DNA of 64,000 bases from Dysgonomonas sp. ZJ279 (GTDB taxonomy: Bacteria; Bacteroidota; Bacteroidia; Bacteroidales; Dysgonomonadaceae). This document shows, piece by piece, positions 1-8,351 of this stretch. A model generated the notes under the pieces. That model searched no databases and was not told the origin of the DNA. It saw nothing but the letters and a program-made list of their open reading frames with translations. The stretch spans positions 62,001 to 126,000 of the forward strand of contig NZ_JAAKEL010000003.1 of NCBI RefSeq assembly GCF_011039205.1, written 5' to 3'. The position numbers were made by a program, and so were the translations under genes. The stretch's first letter is position 1. Each line of letters begins with the position of its first letter.

Positions 1-98
1 GATTGAGACCACAGGATACTCCGAGAGAACTTAAGGAACTGGATAAAGATGATCAGGATTTGATTCGGAAACATTATCCGGAATTATTTCAAGATTGA
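1..98 (+). CDS. C-terminal end of an unrecognised protein (partial)
   Basis: An open frame enters from the left edge and stops with TGA at 96-98. The visible 31 residues are charged and end in KHYPELFQD. No family can be named from so short a tail. The frame is open from base 3. A strong terminator at 178-216 lies on the same strand about 80 bases downstream, which supports a real gene ending here. The gene body is outside the window. Confidence 0.5.
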   Translation, partial: LRPQDTPRELKELDKDDQDLIRKHYPELFQD

Positions 99-177
99 AA
101 ATAAAATCGACAGTACTTTTTCATATTTAGGTTAAGGTAATTGTATGTATCCGATTACACTGGAATACAATCGTCTT

Positions 178-216
178 GTTCCGCTTCGAATGGTTAATCG
201 AAGCGGAACTTTTTTT
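178..216 (+). terminator. Rho-independent terminator after the partial gene
   Basis: A perfect 12-base-pair stem (GTTCCGCTTCGA at 178-189 with TCGAAGCGGAAC at 198-209) and an 8-base loop are followed by seven T. It ends transcription of the gene entering from the left and insulates the ATPase gene at 482. Confidence 0.85.
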
Positions 217-257
217 GTTTGTTGATGATTGATTAAATTGTCCGGATTATTAAATAG

Positions 258-350
258 CATCTCTGTCATCCCGACACGCAGTGAGGGATCTCCTTACGAA
301 TAAAACTCTTACTTAACAGATTTCTCACATACGTTCGAAATGACAGAGAG
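258..350. repeat. Degenerate copy of a palindromic interspersed repeat (copy 1)
   Basis: The left arm, CTCTGTCATCCCGACACGCA and following bases to 291, nearly matches the arm of the perfect copy at 3191-3311. The right arm (about 319-350) is degraded but still ends in TGACAGAGAG. The centre differs from the other copies. It lies upstream of the P-type ATPase gene, with copy 2 just behind that gene. Confidence 0.75.
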
Positions 351-481
351 TATATATATGACAAATAAAGATGCTTTCAATCTGATAGTTGAAAAAATAG
401 AATCCATCAGAAAATATTTTAAACAATAGCTATTTTGAATTTGTTGTAATATTAAATTTAACAATTACCGGAAAAAAACTT

Positions 482-3181
482 ATGAGGAAAGACTATTTAC
501 ATACTACAAAAGAATGGTATTCTATCGAAACCGAAAGAGTTTTACAGAAGCTCGAGTCTGATAACACAAAAGGCCTGTCGCAGGATGAGGCTGCACAGCG
601 TCTTACGCAATTTGGTGAGAATATACTTCCCGAAAAGAAAAAAGTGAGTAAACTTATTCGCTTCTTGAAACACTTTAACGATATATTAATCTATATCCTT
701 TTCATTGCAGCTATTGTAACGGCACTGTTGGGTCACTATGTAGATACTGTTGTTATTTTATTGGTTGCCGTGGTAAATGCTTCAATCGGCTATTTTCAGG
801 AAAATAAAGCGGAGAAGGCATTAGAAGATATAAAGAAGATGCTGTCTCTTAAAGCGCAGGTGATTAGAAATGGTACACGTACCGAAATCGATGCTTCTCA
901 TTTAACCGTTGGTGATATTGTGTTGCTTGGACCCGGCGATAAAGTTCCGGGTGATTTACGGTTAATTAAAGCCGATAATCTACGAATAGAAGAGTCTCCA
1001 CTAACAGGTGAATCTGTTCCATCCGAAAAGAAAACAGATGCCTTGCCGCTTGATACGATGCTTGGCGATCGTATTAACATGGCATTCTCGAGTACAACTG
1101 TTAGTGCAGGTACAGGTGTCGGTGTGGTCGTAGCTATTGGGCAGGATACCGAGATTGGTAAGATCAATCAGATGATGTCGGATGTTGAAGAAATAACAAC
1201 TCCGCTGCTTAAGCAAACAGCTAAGTTTGGTAAGACTGTATCTATCGTAATTGTAGTGATTGCCGTTCTTATTTATATATTCGGTCACTTCTTCCGTCAT
1301 TACGATTCTACTGAATTGCTGATGTCTGTTATCGGACTTGCGGTTGCAGCCATCCCCGAAGGTCTGCCGGCTATTCTTTCTATTATACTTGCCATCGGTG
1401 TACAGAATATGGCGAAACGAAATGCTATTGTGCGTACGTTACCATCTGTTGAAACGCTGGGTGCGGTATCGGTGATATGTTCCGATAAAACAGGAACATT
1501 GACAAAGAACGAAATGACTGTGAAAACCGTAGAAATACGCGATGGTGATTTTATCGTTACAGGAACAGGATATGCGCCCACAGGCGATGTGTTAAATGGA
1601 GATCAGAAAGTAGATTTCAGAACGGAGCCTATTTTGCATGAGCTGATAAACTGTTTCAAAATATGTAACGAAGCATCGTTAGGTCAGGACGAAGAAGATC
1701 ATTGGTTTGTGAAAGGTGACCCCACAGAAGGCGCTTTAATCACCCTATATGAAAAGGCGGATATAGAGCATATCCCTGTAGAACGTATCTCGACTATTCC
1801 GTTCGATTCGGAATATAAATATATGGCTACATTGATAGAAGGAGACAATCATAATATTATTTATATAAAAGGTGCTCCCGATCGTCTGCTCGATATGGCC
1901 GAAAAGGAGAAAACGAAAGCAGGAGAAAAAGACTTCGACCGTCACTATTGGGATGGTAAGATAATTGAGCTTGCCCAAAAAGGACAGCGTATAATAGGTG
2001 CTGCTTATAAGGTAATAGCCAAAAATATAACTACTATCGAGCACGAAGATATTCAGGATGGTATCGTATTTCTTGGTCTTGCAGGGATAATCGACCCTCC
2101 GCGCGAAGAAGCCATCGAAGCTATCAGATTGTGTACGGATGCTGGTATTACTGTCAAAATGATAACCGGTGACCATATAGATACAGCAAAAACTATCGGT
2201 CGCGAAATGGGTATCGGTGACGGTACAAAAGCGTTGCAGGGTAAAGACCTCGAAAATATGACCGATGCAGAGCTTGAAGTGGCTTCTCAGGAATACAATA
2301 TATTTGCCCGTACAAGCCCCGAACATAAATTGAAACTGGTAAAGGCGCTCCAAGCCAGAGGTGTAATCTGTGCCATGACAGGTGATGGTGTAAACGATGC
2401 CCCTGCACTTAAGAAAGCCGATGTCGGGATAGCTATGGGTATTAAAGGTACGGAGGTAACTAAAGATGCTGCGGAAATGGTGTTGGCTGACGACAATTTC
2501 AGTACAATAGTTGCCGCTGTGGAAGAAGGGCGCAGGGTGTACGACAATCTTAAGAAAACAATTCTGTTTATATTGCCAACCAATGGTGCGGAAAGCTTCC
2601 TGATCATTGCCAGTATATTGTTCGGTACACTGATGCCACTGACACCGCTACAAATCTTGTGGGTTAATATGGTGACTTCTGTAACCGTATCGCTGGCTTT
2701 GGCATTCGAGAAACTGGAAGCGGGTGCAATGAAACGTCCTCCACGTTCGCCGCAAACGCCATTGCTTAGTGGTTACTTTATCTGGCGGATATTGTTTGTA
2801 TCTGTTCTGATCGGTGGCGGAACTCTATGGATGAATATAAACCTGTTGGCAAATGGAGTAAGCGAAGAGATGGTGAGAACAATAACATTGCAGACTATCG
2901 TTATCTCTCAGATGTTCCACTTATTCAACAGCAGAAGTATCAGAGGGTTTGCATTCAACAAAGATTTCTTTGCAAACAAGGCTGTCTTTGTAGTGTCGGG
3001 TTTATTAATTCTTTTGCAATTGGGAATAACTTACCTGCCATTTATGAATAACGTATTTGGAACTACGCCATTAGCATTAGGCGACTGGGTATATCCGTTT
3101 ATCCTCGGATTCGTTGTATTTGTAGTGGTTGAGATAGAGAAAGGCATAATGAGACAGATAGATAAGGCGAAGATAAAGTGA
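482..3181 (+). CDS. P-type cation-transporting ATPase, calcium (P2A-like) type
   Basis: The 899-residue length and order of parts fit the Ca2+/PMR1-like P-type ATPases of the inner membrane: N-terminal cation ATPase domain (residues 10-75), actuator loop with TGES, PEGLPA in M4 (Glu293), phosphorylation motif DKTGTLT with Asp335, nucleotide-domain KGAPD, hinge TGDGVNDAPA, and six C-terminal membrane segments. M5 keeps Asn701 and Glu704. M6 reads VNMVTS (Asn729, Thr732, Ser733), so the aspartate that binds both Ca2+ ions in SERCA (Asp800) is a serine. Transport of a divalent cation is therefore likely, but Ca2+ itself is not certain. It is a single gene flanked by two repeat copies. The ATG at 482 is the first in frame and gives a normal N-terminus. 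Confidence 0.93.
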   Translation: MRKDYLHTTKEWYSIETERVLQKLESDNTKGLSQDEAAQRLTQFGENILPEKKKVSKLIRFLKHFNDILIYILFIAAIVTALLGHYVDTVVILLVAVVNASIGYFQENKAEKALEDIKKMLSLKAQVIRNGTRTEIDASHLTVGDIVLLGPGDKVPGDLRLIKADNLRIEESPLTGESVPSEKKTDALPLDTMLGDRINMAFSSTTVSAGTGVGVVVAIGQDTEIGKINQMMSDVEEITTPLLKQTAKFGKTVSIVIVVIAVLIYIFGHFFRHYDSTELLMSVIGLAVAAIPEGLPAILSIILAIGVQNMAKRNAIVRTLPSVETLGAVSVICSDKTGTLTKNEMTVKTVEIRDGDFIVTGTGYAPTGDVLNGDQKVDFRTEPILHELINCFKICNEASLGQDEEDHWFVKGDPTEGALITLYEKADIEHIPVERISTIPFDSEYKYMATLIEGDNHNIIYIKGAPDRLLDMAEKEKTKAGEKDFDRHYWDGKIIELAQKGQRIIGAAYKVIAKNITTIEHEDIQDGIVFLGLAGIIDPPREEAIEAIRLCTDAGITVKMITGDHIDTAKTIGREMGIGDGTKALQGKDLENMTDAELEVASQEYNIFARTSPEHKLKLVKALQARGVICAMTGDGVNDAPALKKADVGIAMGIKGTEVTKDAAEMVLADDNFSTIVAAVEEGRRVYDNLKKTILFILPTNGAESFLIIASILFGTLMPLTPLQILWVNMVTSVTVSLALAFEKLEAGAMKRPPRSPQTPLLSGYFIWRILFVSVLIGGGTLWMNINLLANGVSEEMVRTITLQTIVISQMFHLFNSRSIRGFAFNKDFFANKAVFVVSGLLILLQLGITYLPFMNNVFGTTPLALGDWVYPFILGFVVFVVVEIEKGIMRQIDKAKIK

Positions 3182-3190
3182 TATTTCACA

Positions 3191-3311
3191 CTCTCTGTCA
3201 TCCCGATACGCAGTGAGGGATCTGTTATGAAATAAGCCGTTAGCTAATAGCTATTGGTTAATAACCTCAAGAGATAATAGATCCCTCACTGCGTATCGGG
3301 ATGACAGAGAG
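3191..3311. repeat. Perfect palindromic MITE-like repeat (copy 2)
   Basis: Two 33-base arms (3191-3223 and 3279-3311) are exact reverse complements, beginning CTCTCTGTCATCCCGATACG. The 55-base centre (3224-3278) is shared, in opposite orientation, with the copy at 24711-24828. The element starts 10 bases after the ATPase stop codon and could also fold in the mRNA as a very long hairpin. It has no coding capacity, so any movement would need a transposase from elsewhere. Confidence 0.85.
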
Positions 3312-3373
3312 CATAACAGAATCGGATATGCTATAACAAGTTATAGAGCTTGGAACCATTACCTGGAAATGGA

Positions 3374-3398
3374 AAAGCCCGATGATAAGTCGGGCTTT
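3374..3398 (-). terminator. Terminator of the FISUMP gene
   Basis: AAAGCCCGA (3374-3382) pairs with TCGGGCTTT (3390-3398) around a 7-base loop. It lies 8 bases past the stop of the minus-strand gene and has A/T-rich flanks on both sides, so it may act in both directions. Confidence 0.75.
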
Positions 3399-3405
3399 CA
3401 CTTTA

Positions 3406-4668
3406 TTAATTGTCATTCTTTTTACATCTTACCGAAAGATATACTTTCTTATTTCTATTGATATTATATGCTGCAGAACTTTCACTGTTTGTTACAAAGT
3501 CATGAGCACCTGAATTGTCAACCGGGCTGTTAGACCAGAATGAAGCTGTCCTGCCATAGCCCGTTGTTTCACCGTTTGAAGTAATGGTGGGGCTAGTATC
3601 CTTACTATAACTACTACCGGCCAATAAAATAGCAAAACCTCCCTGCTTTTTACTTTTAGAATATCCTTGAGTATTTAACTTATATCTGTCGTCTGACTGG
3701 ATAGACGTATACGCGTTATCTACAAGTGCAAATGGTTCGCAGGGATCTTTTATAACCCTGCCTACAGGTATTAATCGGGAGTTGTTATCTCCCGGTAGCA
3801 GAATGGTGCCTCCGATATCAGCCATTTTACTATAGAGGGATGAGTTGGTTTGTAATTCATTGTGTAATAATATCCATTCCTTTTCCGATGGTAGATGCCA
3901 TCCGTATGGACAAATACCTTGTCTGCGGGGACCTTCTGCATTATTTCCTGTTTCATTCGTAGTAGTATTTGCTTTAGAGTTTGTAGCAGCAGCCCAGTTG
4001 TATAACAAACCCAGCGATGGATTTGAAATAAACAGCGAAGAATTCTCTGGGTCGGTATTACCAACTTCAGCAGGGTAACCATATAGTGGTTTCACTAAGT
4101 CGGGACTGTAATCGGGTCCGGTAAGAATTGTTACAATTGCTTCGTCGGAACGGAGTGGATCATATCTTTTTGCACGAAGGTTTTCAAGCATCCATGTACC
4201 GGCTGTAGCACCGAATGAGCGATATAGGAATCTGTTGCCATCCTGATCGGTTCCAATAGAAACATCGGGAGACATTTCATCTGTTTTTTCACCCAAATAT
4301 TGCCACAATTTGCCGTCCCATATATAAAGGCCTTCATATAGGCCTTCGGTGGGACATGGGTTTTCTTTGACATTAAAAACCATTAAGCCTGTGTACTCTA
4401 GTTCTTCGTTTGCGGCTACGCTGGGTATGTCTGCTTTTAGATCGGTGAGGGTTGTTAATTCTACTCGAGGCATAATTATTCCTTTTGTAGAGTTAGATTT
4501 ACCGTCCGATCTGGAATCGGTGGTTTCAAATTCTTTTATCTGAAGTAGAGCCCCGGCAATGGGTGCTTCGGTGGAGCCAATAGTGACTTGTGCATTGGCT
4601 ATAATACTAATGAAAATAAGTAGTAGAAATGCACCGTAAAGTTTTAAATTAATTTTTTGTAGTGTCAT
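3406..4668 (-). CDS. Exported FISUMP-domain protein
   Basis: The 420-residue protein begins with a signal peptide (hydrophobic residues about 11-24, cleavage near ANA-Q). Residues about 150-415 carry the Fibrobacter succinogenes major paralogous (FISUMP) pattern: TWMLENLRAKRY, a LYNWAAAT block, GICPYGWHLPSEKEW, an SFWSNSP block and a terminal SVRCKK. These proteins are surface or periplasmic and their function is unknown. The ATG at 4668 directly precedes the signal peptide. No Shine-Dalgarno sequence is visible, which is usual here. The tail of a related gene lies just upstream at 4690-4800. Confidence 0.85.
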   Translation of the reverse strand: MTLQKINLKLYGAFLLLIFISIIANAQVTIGSTEAPIAGALLQIKEFETTDSRSDGKSNSTKGIIMPRVELTTLTDLKADIPSVAANEELEYTGLMVFNVKENPCPTEGLYEGLYIWDGKLWQYLGEKTDEMSPDVSIGTDQDGNRFLYRSFGATAGTWMLENLRAKRYDPLRSDEAIVTILTGPDYSPDLVKPLYGYPAEVGNTDPENSSLFISNPSLGLLYNWAAATNSKANTTTNETGNNAEGPRRQGICPYGWHLPSEKEWILLHNELQTNSSLYSKMADIGGTILLPGDNNSRLIPVGRVIKDPCEPFALVDNAYTSIQSDDRYKLNTQGYSKSKKQGGFAILLAGSSYSKDTSPTITSNGETTGYGRTASFWSNSPVDNSGAHDFVTNSESSAAYNINRNKKVYLSVRCKKNDN

Positions 4669-4689
4669 AGGTTTTGTTTTGAACTTTAG

Positions 4690-4800
4690 TTAGTACTTTT
4701 TGCATCTTACGGATATAGGGTTATCTTTCAGATTGTTTTGATGTTTAGCTTCGACTTTGTTTTTCCCGAAAAGCTGAAATTGTGGATATTATTCAGGTTT
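4690..4800 (-). pseudogene. Remnant of a second FISUMP gene (C-terminal end)
   Basis: Reading the minus strand, a frame ending at 4690-4692 gives NNLKDNPISVRCKKY, matching the SVRCKK ending of the neighbouring protein. Going upstream, this frame hits TAA near 4789, while another frame continues with NLNNIHNFSFSGK, so there seems to be a frameshift. No signal peptide or FISUMP core is recognisable further upstream. The likely reading is a decayed tandem duplicate. Confidence 0.5.
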
Positions 4801-5160
4801 TTTACCCCGGAGAAGAATCTCCGATGCAGAAATGCTGTTTAGGCCTATGGTCGCTAGAACTCAGGGCGGAGGGAAAACGAGTATAGACACCATGAAAATG
4901 GAGTAAAGTTTTTTTTGGTCTTCTGATTGCGTCATAATACTTTATTTTAAAATGGTTAATTTCTAAGTCTTATGTTTATGCGCAAAAAGTAATAGTAGCT
5001 TTCTTGTGTAAAAAGTATTTATTGTTCAGTAAAGTTTATTATAAGATTCAGTATTCGAAATCGATGCATGTATGTTAATGGTGCATCTCGTAGCTTGTTT
5101 TTGGTGTTTAAAAAATTATAGCATCACTGTTTTTTTATTGCTCGGTTTTATCATACACTA
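4693..5160. other. Gene-poor stretch between the FISUMP gene and the HTH regulator
   Basis: Apart from the FISUMP remnant, this region is AT-rich. A 24-codon minus-strand frame (ATG near 4936, start MTQSEDQKKLYSIFMV) stops early and looks like chance or decay. No clear terminator was found for the regulator gene that ends at 5161. Confidence 0.4.
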
Positions 5161-6120
5161 TTATAGTATTGAATTAATTAATTGTTTTTGGTTGTTGAAG
5201 AATATTTGCCTCGGAATACCCCCACTCTGAGTTATTAGTGTAGAGAATCGCTTTAGAGATTCAATCCAGTCTTTGTGGCATTGATGTATGTATCCATTCT
5301 GAGAATCGATAGTACCAATCGAATATAGGTTTATGACGGATAGTCCTACATCGCCTTCGAAGTGAGAATAAGATGCGTCAAAGTCAATATCAGATAGATA
5401 TAATGAGATTCGATTGGTGGAATTGTAAATACCTGTCGCAGCAGTTAATTCGAGAGTAGATAATAATTGTAATAATTCGCTTTTCAGGATATTGATCTCT
5501 TCGGTAGTAATGAGATTGAGTTTGGAAAAATATTCTATTTCTCGGGCAAAAGATATAAATACATTTTTGTCGAAAATGAAATACGATTCAGGCATAAAAT
5601 GTATTTCACTTATAAATCTTTGTTGTGTATCCAGAACTTTCTGTGGAATAATAAATTCAGAGAATGGCATAATATTCTCAATCGGTTGAGTTTGATACAG
5701 CCATCGGTATAATTTAAATTTGGATATTCCGGGAAAGGGTATTGAAAAAGTATAAGGGATATATCTGCAAGCAGAAATAACTCTTGAGTTTTTGCTGCTT
5801 TTCATTTTTTTGAAAAGATTGGCATATGTATCTAATACTTCGCAATATTTTTCTGTCAGATTATTGGATTGTAGTAATCTTAAGCCGAAGACAGCCCTGT
5901 CCATATCTTTCATTCCTACAATGAAATCTAAGGATATACCTAAAGTTTTAGATATTACGGCAGCTTCTTCTAATGTAAATTGGACATGTCCTCTAAGTCT
6001 ACGGTAAATGGCTTCTTTTCCCAAAGGTAGAATGTCAGAAAGTGCATTTGCAATATTTGCTTCCGGTGGTAGAATGTTTGCAAGCGCAGAGATCAGTTCC
6101 TTATTTATACTTTTTTTCAT
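5161..6120 (-). CDS. HTH regulator with LRG-type N-terminal domain, paralogue 1
   Basis: This 319-residue protein has an N-terminal helix-turn-helix domain (residues about 5-68): an NIANALSDILPLGKEAIYRR segment, then LRGHVQFTLEEAAVISKTLG. This resembles Xre/BetR-like DNA-binding domains common in Bacteroidales. The remaining 250 residues are helical, without a signal peptide, membrane segment or known enzyme motif, and may bind a ligand or partner. It closely resembles the protein at 6582-7541 over its whole length, so the two are tandem duplicates. Target genes are unknown. A TATCTTTG element (minus strand, 6222-6215) may be its promoter. Confidence 0.8.
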   Translation of the reverse strand: MKKSINKELISALANILPPEANIANALSDILPLGKEAIYRRLRGHVQFTLEEAAVISKTLGISLDFIVGMKDMDRAVFGLRLLQSNNLTEKYCEVLDTYANLFKKMKSSKNSRVISACRYIPYTFSIPFPGISKFKLYRWLYQTQPIENIMPFSEFIIPQKVLDTQQRFISEIHFMPESYFIFDKNVFISFAREIEYFSKLNLITTEEINILKSELLQLLSTLELTAATGIYNSTNRISLYLSDIDFDASYSHFEGDVGLSVINLYSIGTIDSQNGYIHQCHKDWIESLKRFSTLITQSGGIPRQIFFNNQKQLINSIL

Positions 6121-6581
6121 TAATTAAAATATCGTACTTAGTTTATCGAAAATTCAATGTTAATTTGATATCGTATTACTGTTTCATATGTTATTTTGAA
6201 TCTTTTTTGTTAAACAAAGATATATTATGAGACTCTGCTTACGATTACTGTTACGGTGGATTCTGAATTGATATTATTTCTATTTAAACATACACTGTGT
6301 ATGTGTAGTCTACAATAGAGTAAAATTGGGTGTTTTGTTTTGTTATTGGCTCTATTAGGGTGGTTAAATATTGGTGTGTTTCTTTTTTAGGGTATAGGTG
6401 TTCGTCTAACAGACTAAAACGCCTTTATTATAGCTTGATATCTTTTTTAGTGTTGAGGATAAAAGCTTGTATTTTAGAATTATATATTAAGCACATACAA
6501 GATGCTAGTTTATTCTTTTGTTCTTCGCCATAGGCGAAGAACAAAAGCCTTTGGAGTAATTGCCTATTTGCGGATATCAGG
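6121..6581. other. Intergenic region between the paired HTH regulators
   Basis: This 461-base stretch holds a minus-strand TATCTTTG element at 6222-6215, about 95 bases before the ATG at 6120, and the hairpin at 6515-6547 behind the second regulator. A 67-codon plus-strand frame at 6330-6533 has no recognisable features and is probably chance. The separate promoter and hairpin suggest that the two regulators are transcribed independently. Confidence 0.45.
6515..6547 (-). terminator. Perfect 15-base-pair hairpin behind HTH regulator 2
   Basis: CTTTTGTTCTTCGCC (6515-6529), a 3-base loop and its exact reverse complement (6533-6547) lie 34 bases past the stop of the gene at 6582. There is no long T run on the minus strand, so this may be a weak terminator or an mRNA-end stabiliser. 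Confidence 0.6.
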
Positions 6582-7541
6582 TTATAATATGTTGTTTATT
6601 AGTTCTTTTTGTATTTTGAAAAATGATTTTCTTTCTTTTTCTCCACTTTGAGTTATCAATGTCGAAAATCTTCTTAAAGATTCGATCCATTCTTTATGAG
6701 ATTGGCATACATATGGGTTTTCAGAATCGATGACCCCGATCGAATATAGACTCAATAAAGATAATTCAATATCGTCTCCTCTAAAGTATGCATACGAAGC
6801 ATCGAAATCTACATCAGACAGATATAGCGATATACTTTTGCCAGTACTATAGGTTCCGGTGGCGGCCGTTAATTCAATTACGCTTAGTAATTCGAAAATT
6901 TCACTTTTCAAATCTTGTACTTCTGTATCGGAAATAAGATTTTGTTTTGCAAAATAGTTTATTTCTCTGGCGAAAGAAGTAAACATATTTCGATCGAAGA
7001 TGAAATAAGAGTATGTAATGAAACGAATTTCATCGATGAATCTTTTTTGAGTATCTATCACTTTTTGTGGTACTATCAGTTCCGAAAAGGGGATAGTGTT
7101 TGTTATCGCCTGAGTCTGATATATCCATCGGTATAATTTAAACTTAGATAGATTACTGAACGGTAATACAAATGAGTATGGAATAATTCTGAAAGCTGCT
7201 ATAACTTTGGAATGGCAATCCTTCAATTTCAGAAATATGCGGGTATACATATTGAGTACTTCACAATATTTATCTATCAGATTTTCTGATTGTAAGAGGC
7301 GCAATCCGAAAACGGCACGGTCTTTATCTTTTATCCCGGCAATCTCATCTAAAGAGATGCCTAATTCTTTTGATATTATCACAGCTTCATCTAACGTAAA
7401 TTGTACATGCCCTCTGAGTCTGCGGTAAACAGCCTCTTTTCCTAAGGGAAGGATATCTAATAATGCATTTGCTATATTTTTATTGGGGGGAAGTGTATTC
7501 TCCAGGGCTGAAATTAACCCGTCATGCATATTTTTTATCAT
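6582..7541 (-). CDS. HTH regulator with LRG-type N-terminal domain, paralogue 2
   Basis: With the ATG at 7541 the protein is 319 residues, exactly the length of its neighbour, and starts MIKNMHDGLISALENTLPP, which aligns with the neighbour's MKKSINKELISALANILPP. The ATG at 7592 would add 17 residues with no counterpart. The N-terminal DNA-binding domain contains NIANALLDILPLGKEAVYRR then LRGHVQFTLDEAVIISKELG. The long C-terminal domain is conserved between the two, including FGLRLLQS, the KLYRW(I/L)YQTQ segment and ELTAATG. Function beyond DNA binding is unknown. Confidence 0.78.
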   Translation of the reverse strand: MIKNMHDGLISALENTLPPNKNIANALLDILPLGKEAVYRRLRGHVQFTLDEAVIISKELGISLDEIAGIKDKDRAVFGLRLLQSENLIDKYCEVLNMYTRIFLKLKDCHSKVIAAFRIIPYSFVLPFSNLSKFKLYRWIYQTQAITNTIPFSELIVPQKVIDTQKRFIDEIRFITYSYFIFDRNMFTSFAREINYFAKQNLISDTEVQDLKSEIFELLSVIELTAATGTYSTGKSISLYLSDVDFDASYAYFRGDDIELSLLSLYSIGVIDSENPYVCQSHKEWIESLRRFSTLITQSGEKERKSFFKIQKELINNIL

Positions 7542-7752
7542 TGACTTTAATTTTATATTGATTCTATTACTTGTCTCAATATTGTATAACAATCAAAATC
7601 GAAAATCAGCGAGGAAAATATCTGTTTTTTTGCAATAATTATATATAAGTCTATTAATTAGATGATTATGTAAAATAGTTTGTTGTGTTCTTTTGTGTTA
7701 ACTACCTGTGTTCGTGTCCGTTTTAAATTCAGTTATCAGGGTAATATATACA

Positions 7753-7788
7753 AAGCACACTCCATACTAAATTGCATGAAGCGTGCTT
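7753..7788 (-). terminator. Probable terminator of tatA
   Basis: AAGCACACT (7753-7761) pairs with AGCGTGCTT (7780-7788), with one wobble on the minus strand, across an 18-base loop. It lies about 30 bases beyond the tatA stop codon. Confidence 0.5.
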
Positions 7789-7817
7789 CTATTTATGCGA
7801 AAAGAAATGTATCTGGA

Positions 7818-8018
7818 TTATTTGTTAGAGTCTTTATCGTCTCCGGTTATGTCATCTTCAAGACCTTTTACTCCGTCTTTGAAGTTTCTAACACCTTTGC
7901 CTAGCCCTTTCATTAGTTCTGGGATTTTCTTTCCTCCAAATAGGAGAAGAACTACAATGGCAATTATTATAATCTCTCCGGTTCCGAGATTTCCTAAAAA
8001 TAAGATTGTATTGGTCAT
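7818..8018 (-). CDS. tatA: Sec-independent protein translocase subunit TatA
   Basis: The 66-residue size and pattern are typical of TatA/TatE: a short periplasmic N-terminus, one membrane helix (residues about 13-28), the hinge FGGKKIPEL, an amphipathic helix with LGKGVRNFKDGVKG and an acidic, disordered tail. It forms the pore-like component for export of folded twin-arginine substrates. It stands alone; tatC must be elsewhere in the genome. ATG at 8018 is the only sensible start. A TatB-like role cannot be fully excluded, but the short length favours TatA. Confidence 0.93.
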   Translation of the reverse strand: MTNTILFLGNLGTGEIIIIAIVVLLLFGGKKIPELMKGLGKGVRNFKDGVKGLEDDITGDDKDSNK

Positions 8019-8351
8019 AGCATTTAAATATTAATTATTCTGTTTATATCTAATTATAAATTAGTTGGATGTCAATATATATATAGAATAGTCTATAAAG
8101 TAAAAGAACATATTTAATGTCGAACACTAAAGCTATAAATGTCAATCATTATCGTACTTGTATAGACAATAAAATAGGTTTAAGACTTTAGCTTGATGCT
8201 AAGGTAATGAGAATAAAATTATTTTCATTCATATTGCAATATTTTTCAGATCTTCTAACATTTCTTATTAACTAAAATAAAAAATCCTCTCTCATATTTT
8301 AATATATGGAGAGGATTTTATGAGAGATATTTCTAACTCGTTATTTGTCTC
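8019..8351. other. Intergenic region before tatA
   Basis: AT-rich spacer. Its right end (8275-8319) holds the terminator of the ROK gene. The 250 bases nearer tatA should hold the tatA promoter, but I see no clear TAnnTTTG element. Confidence 0.4.
8275..8319 (-). terminator. Terminator of the ROK regulator gene
   Basis: GAGAGGATTTT (8309-8319) pairs with AAAATCCTCTC (8281-8291). On the minus strand the stem is followed by a T-rich run made by the A-rich bases at 8274-8284. It is 33 bases beyond the stop codon. Confidence 0.85.

Larger units (their letters stand above)
99..481. other. Intergenic region before the ATPase gene
   Basis: This 383-base stretch holds the terminator at 178-216 and repeat copy 1 at 258-350. 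A 23-codon open frame at 358-429 (MTNKDAFNLIVEKIESIRKYF and two more residues) is too short to call a gene. The last 50 bases are AT-rich and probably carry the ATPase promoter, but no good TAnnTTTG element is visible. Confidence 0.5.

Noticed and set aside
358-429. 23-residue peptide before the ATPase gene
   Set aside because: It has a plausible amphipathic helix but no visible ribosome site, promoter or conservation evidence; too short to call.
258-3311. P-type ATPase as cargo of a composite transposon
   Set aside because: The two flanking repeat copies could suggest this, but one is degenerate, there is no transposase, and the same repeat occurs elsewhere without cargo. Independent insertions or a dispersed repeat explain it better.
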